From Vibrio sp. 16 (GTDB lineage Bacteria; Pseudomonadota; Gammaproteobacteria; Enterobacterales; Vibrionaceae): 64,000 nt of DNA. Of this stretch, positions 61,990-64,000 are shown piece by piece. The notes beneath the pieces are model-generated. The model ran no database searches. It was not told the origin of the DNA and worked only from the letters and a program-made list of their open reading frames with translations. Each line of letters starts with the position of its first letter. Positions within the stretch are counted from its first letter, which is position 1. The stretch is from contig NZ_OY808998.1 in NCBI RefSeq assembly GCF_963681195.1, forward strand, positions 248,001 through 312,000, written 5' to 3'. Position numbers and translations under genes: made by a program.

Positions 61990-62750
61990 TCAGAATCTCT
62001 GTTTGAATCCCCCAATATTCATAGACAGCCTGAAATTTCTTTGAAACCTGTCATCATCAGTAACTAAGATGTCAGCGATAGAGCCATAAATCGCATGACT
62101 AACATCATGCATTCTTGAACGGCTTTTTTTGACAGCTTCAGGTCTATAGCGAATGCTTTCTAAATAACAAAATGTGATTTCAATGCAACGCTCAAATGCG
62201 GTGTGTGACTTTAATATTTCAGGGTAGTTGAAATCTCTCAAGCCAACTCGCCTTGCAGACATAGCCGCTAAAAAATCTAGATGAAACCTGCCATTTAAAG
62301 CTAGAGAGTGCTCCTCCTGCAATAAAATAGAAGAACTTTCATTAGACATTTTTTGTGCCGTTTTACCTGTAGGGTCTGCACTCTTATACCATTCCAACTG
62401 CTCACTTTCTTGCTGCTCAAGATGAGAGTTTAAATGATAGAAATCAATAACTCTTTTGAAGCACAAAGACGGGTGTTCAATAGTGATATGCATTGGTATA
62501 TCCGATCCCGGAAACACCTCTCTATTTCCTGTTAACTCAGATATGCTATCTATTTCTTCGAGTACTCTCTGCTTGACCTCTCGGTTACTTGCCGCCATAA
62601 AAGGAACTGCAAGTTCTTCCATATGAGCAGGACTATATAGAAAACTATTCTTCTTTTTTAACTCTAATATCGCATTGACAAGATCAGAACTTTTTCCTGC
62701 TAAATACTCAGACAACACGTTCTGATCCAAATATATTTTTTATTTTCCAT
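61990..62750 (-). CDS. Cassette gene: PIN-domain-like protein, 5' end out of frame by one base
   Basis: The body (61990-62730) reads as a PIN-type nuclease: IYLDQNVLSEYLAG at the N-terminus, FLYSPAHMEEL, DVSHAIYGSIADILVTDDDR at the C-terminus with clustered Asp residues. The in-frame starts are only TTG or ATA, and a TAA lies just upstream. In the other frame an ATG at 62750 with GAGTAAG before it gives MENKK and then an A6 run (complement at 62736-62741); one extra A would give a clean MENKKIYLDQNVL. So a one-base deletion, a sequencing error or programmed slippage separates start and body. Confidence 0.7.
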
Positions 62751-62780
62751 ACTTACTCTTTAACTTTCGTCACAGCTACT

Positions 62781-62908
62781 GCCTAACGCCGCGTTAAGTG
62801 GTGAACAACGCCAACCACCAAACTTAACCCATTGTACCTTATACACTTAAGCTGACATGAACCAAAATCGCCAAGCGTTGTGAATCCGCCTTAAACGCCT
62901 TGTTATGT
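62781..62908 (-). repeat. attC site 5 (VCR-like)
   Basis: 128 bp from GCCTAAC to GTTATGT (62902-62908). Same subfamily as attC2 (CAACGCCAACCACCAAAC core). Confidence 0.92.
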
Positions 62909-62917
62909 TCACATTAC

Positions 62918-63247
62918 TCAAATAGTATGCCCACATTTTTGGCATTCGATTTTTCTATCTTTTAATGATTGCCCAAAGTTTGATTTCCCACAGTTGTCGC
63001 AAAACTTAGCGCCACGTATATTCATAAAAGTTATTAGAGATACAATGGGAACAATTACAATCCAGAATTGATGATTAACAAAGCCCTGCAAGTGTACAAT
63101 GAACAAAAATAAAGCCCCTGTCACGACAGAGAATAATGGATAGTATTTCCTCTTAAACTGTGCATTTTTATTTATATAGAACAACACAAAACCGAGGAGT
63201 GAAACACCTCCCCAAACACCAAAAGCTATTAGTACTTTCTCATCCAT
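62918..63247 (-). CDS. Cassette gene: small membrane protein with C-terminal zinc ribbon
   Basis: 109 aa from the ATG at 63247; the longer frame to 63280 enters attC6. Three hydrophobic segments (VLIAFGVWGGVSLLGFVLFY; PLFSVVTGALFLFIVHLQ; FWIVIVPIVSLITFMNI), then FCDNCGKSNFGQSL and ECQKCGHTI, a C4 zinc ribbon. Not recognised beyond that. Confidence 0.7.
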   Translation of the reverse strand: MDEKVLIAFGVWGGVSLLGFVLFYINKNAQFKRKYYPLFSVVTGALFLFIVHLQGFVNHQFWIVIVPIVSLITFMNIRGAKFCDNCGKSNFGQSLKDRKIECQKCGHTI

Positions 63248-63267
63248 TTTCACTATCCATATTGTGT

Positions 63268-63393
63268 ACATAACGCCCAATTAAGGGGTGAGCCACGCGA
63301 CCACGACACTCAATTTGGACACCGTAAACACTGTACTAAACCCAAACTAAAAATGCCAAGCGTGGGGAATCCCTCTTAAATTGTTTGTTATAA
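63268..63393 (-). repeat. attC site 6 (VCR-like)
   Basis: 126 bp from ACATAAC to GTTATAA (63387-63393). It is more divergent in its centre than the other six. Confidence 0.88.
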
Positions 63394-63402
63394 GGCGGAC
63401 TT

Positions 63403-63900
63403 TTAGTCAAGCGCCTTTTCTAACCAAACAGAGCTAATGTACTTGCCATTTTTCTTTGCATACTCATTAAATACGCCAACTTCTCGAAAACCAAAACGCT
63501 TATGCAAGGCAACCGAAGCGTCATTTGGTAATGCAATACCTGATAGAACCCTGTGGACTCCGTAATCGGAAATTGAGGAGAACAGCTTTGAGTATAATTT
63601 TGAACCAACTCCTTTACCCCTTGCTGTTTCTGCAAGGTATACGGTAACTTCCGCTGTATCCTCGAATGCTGAAATGTCCCTGTATGGCTGAGAACATGCA
63701 AAACCTAACAACTTGCCATTTTCTATAGCGACGAACAGTTGATGCTTACTATTGTATGAGAACTGAGAAAACCAGTTTAGACGATTTTCCTGCGTAAGTG
63801 CGCGATCTTCAAAACGCGCGTTAGTGTGCTCAATATAAAAATTGAAGATGTCTGTGATAGCTGCAATATCACCTAATTTCCCAACTCTAATTTCCACCAA
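63403..63900 (-). CDS. Cassette gene: GNAT acetyltransferase (phosphinothricin-acetyltransferase-like)
   Basis: 165 aa. The start is TTG at 63900 or GTG at 63897, with AAGGA before. Acetyl-CoA motif EVTVYLAETARGKGVGSKLY, then GIALPNDASVALHKRFGF (PAT/Bar-like) and ISSVWLEKAL. Possibly protects against a small amine-containing toxin or antibiotic. Follows attC6. Confidence 0.85.
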   Translation of the reverse strand: MVEIRVGKLGDIAAITDIFNFYIEHTNARFEDRALTQENRLNWFSQFSYNSKHQLFVAIENGKLLGFACSQPYRDISAFEDTAEVTVYLAETARGKGVGSKLYSKLFSSISDYGVHRVLSGIALPNDASVALHKRFGFREVGVFNEYAKKNGKYISSVWLEKALD

Positions 63901-63922
63901 AGTTCCTTTTATTTTCGAGCCT

Positions 63923-64000
63923 TATAACGCCCTGTTAAGGTGTGAGCAACGCTATACCGAAGCTCCTGCATACCACCTTAAACACTAAACGCAACGGATA
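63923..64000 (-). repeat. attC site 7, partial
   Basis: Starts TTATAAC and matches attC4 almost base for base over its first 70 or so bases before the window ends. The array continues rightward. Confidence 0.88.

Overview
The window reads as a Vibrio chromosome segment, probably from the Harveyi-clade side of the genus, although no rRNA or other species marker is present to settle this. Three things support Vibrio: a run of about 128-bp VCR-like attC sites at the right end, which mark a chromosomal (super)integron; typical Vibrio housekeeping genes (nupC, guaC, pepT, katG, yqfB, yghU, a ViuB-like siderophore protein); and several c-di-GMP and chemotaxis proteins.

Layout. 1-8.3 kb: the N-terminus of an M16 lipoprotein peptidase, an arsR-acr3 arsenic module, an EIIC-EAL phosphodiesterase, GFA and MscS-like genes, a DM13 protein, pepT and a DUF3429 membrane protein. 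8.3-21.1 kb: an apparently inserted block carrying a giant (about 3,727 aa) secreted or surface repeat protein on the minus strand and a divergent secreted tail-collar (microcystin-dependent-like) protein. A relic of the 3' end of nupC, with its terminator, lies at the left edge of this block, and intact nupC flanks it on the right. 22.3-24 kb: the nupC control region with CRP- and PurR-like sites, a candidate intergenic small RNA, a hypothetical gene and a periplasmic alpha-carbonic anhydrase. 24.2-27.8 kb: an Xre/RES toxin-antitoxin pair and a small accessory cluster (membrane protein, LysE exporter, GNAT, P-loop kinase). 27.8-49 kb: mostly core genes, namely guaC, an MCP, Lrp with a LysE exporter, a Fur-linked siderophore-interacting protein, a LysR regulator, an RluA-type pseudouridine synthase, two GGDEF proteins, OsmC, a DEAD helicase, yqfB, a NemR-like regulon (tetR, curA-like reductase, GST) and katG. 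49-57.7 kb: dehydrogenase, HAD, YghU, GNAT and a string of small hypothetical genes on the minus strand. 57.7-64 kb: the distal end of the integron cassette array, with six complete attC sites and one partial site, six coding cassettes all on the minus strand, and a decayed IS3-family element. The integrase should lie to the right of the window.

How the genes work together. Several modules look self-contained. ArsR and Acr3 share a repeated candidate operator. The TetR, reductase and GST genes share a TAGAC-N5-GTCTA operator and look like an electrophile-response unit. A periplasmic substrate-binding protein with no transporter is coupled to a membrane diguanylate cyclase, suggesting ligand-controlled c-di-GMP synthesis. 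The RES/Xre pair has a promoter embedded in an inverted repeat. The most unusual loci are the giant protein (five 1,173-bp GC-rich repeats, then an internal GlyGly-CTERM-like signal fused to a second signal peptide and a beta-barrel), the candidate sRNA at 22.65-22.77 kb, and a PIN-domain cassette whose natural ATG is out of frame by one base in an A6 run. All function calls come from reading motifs and from family knowledge; no database search was run.
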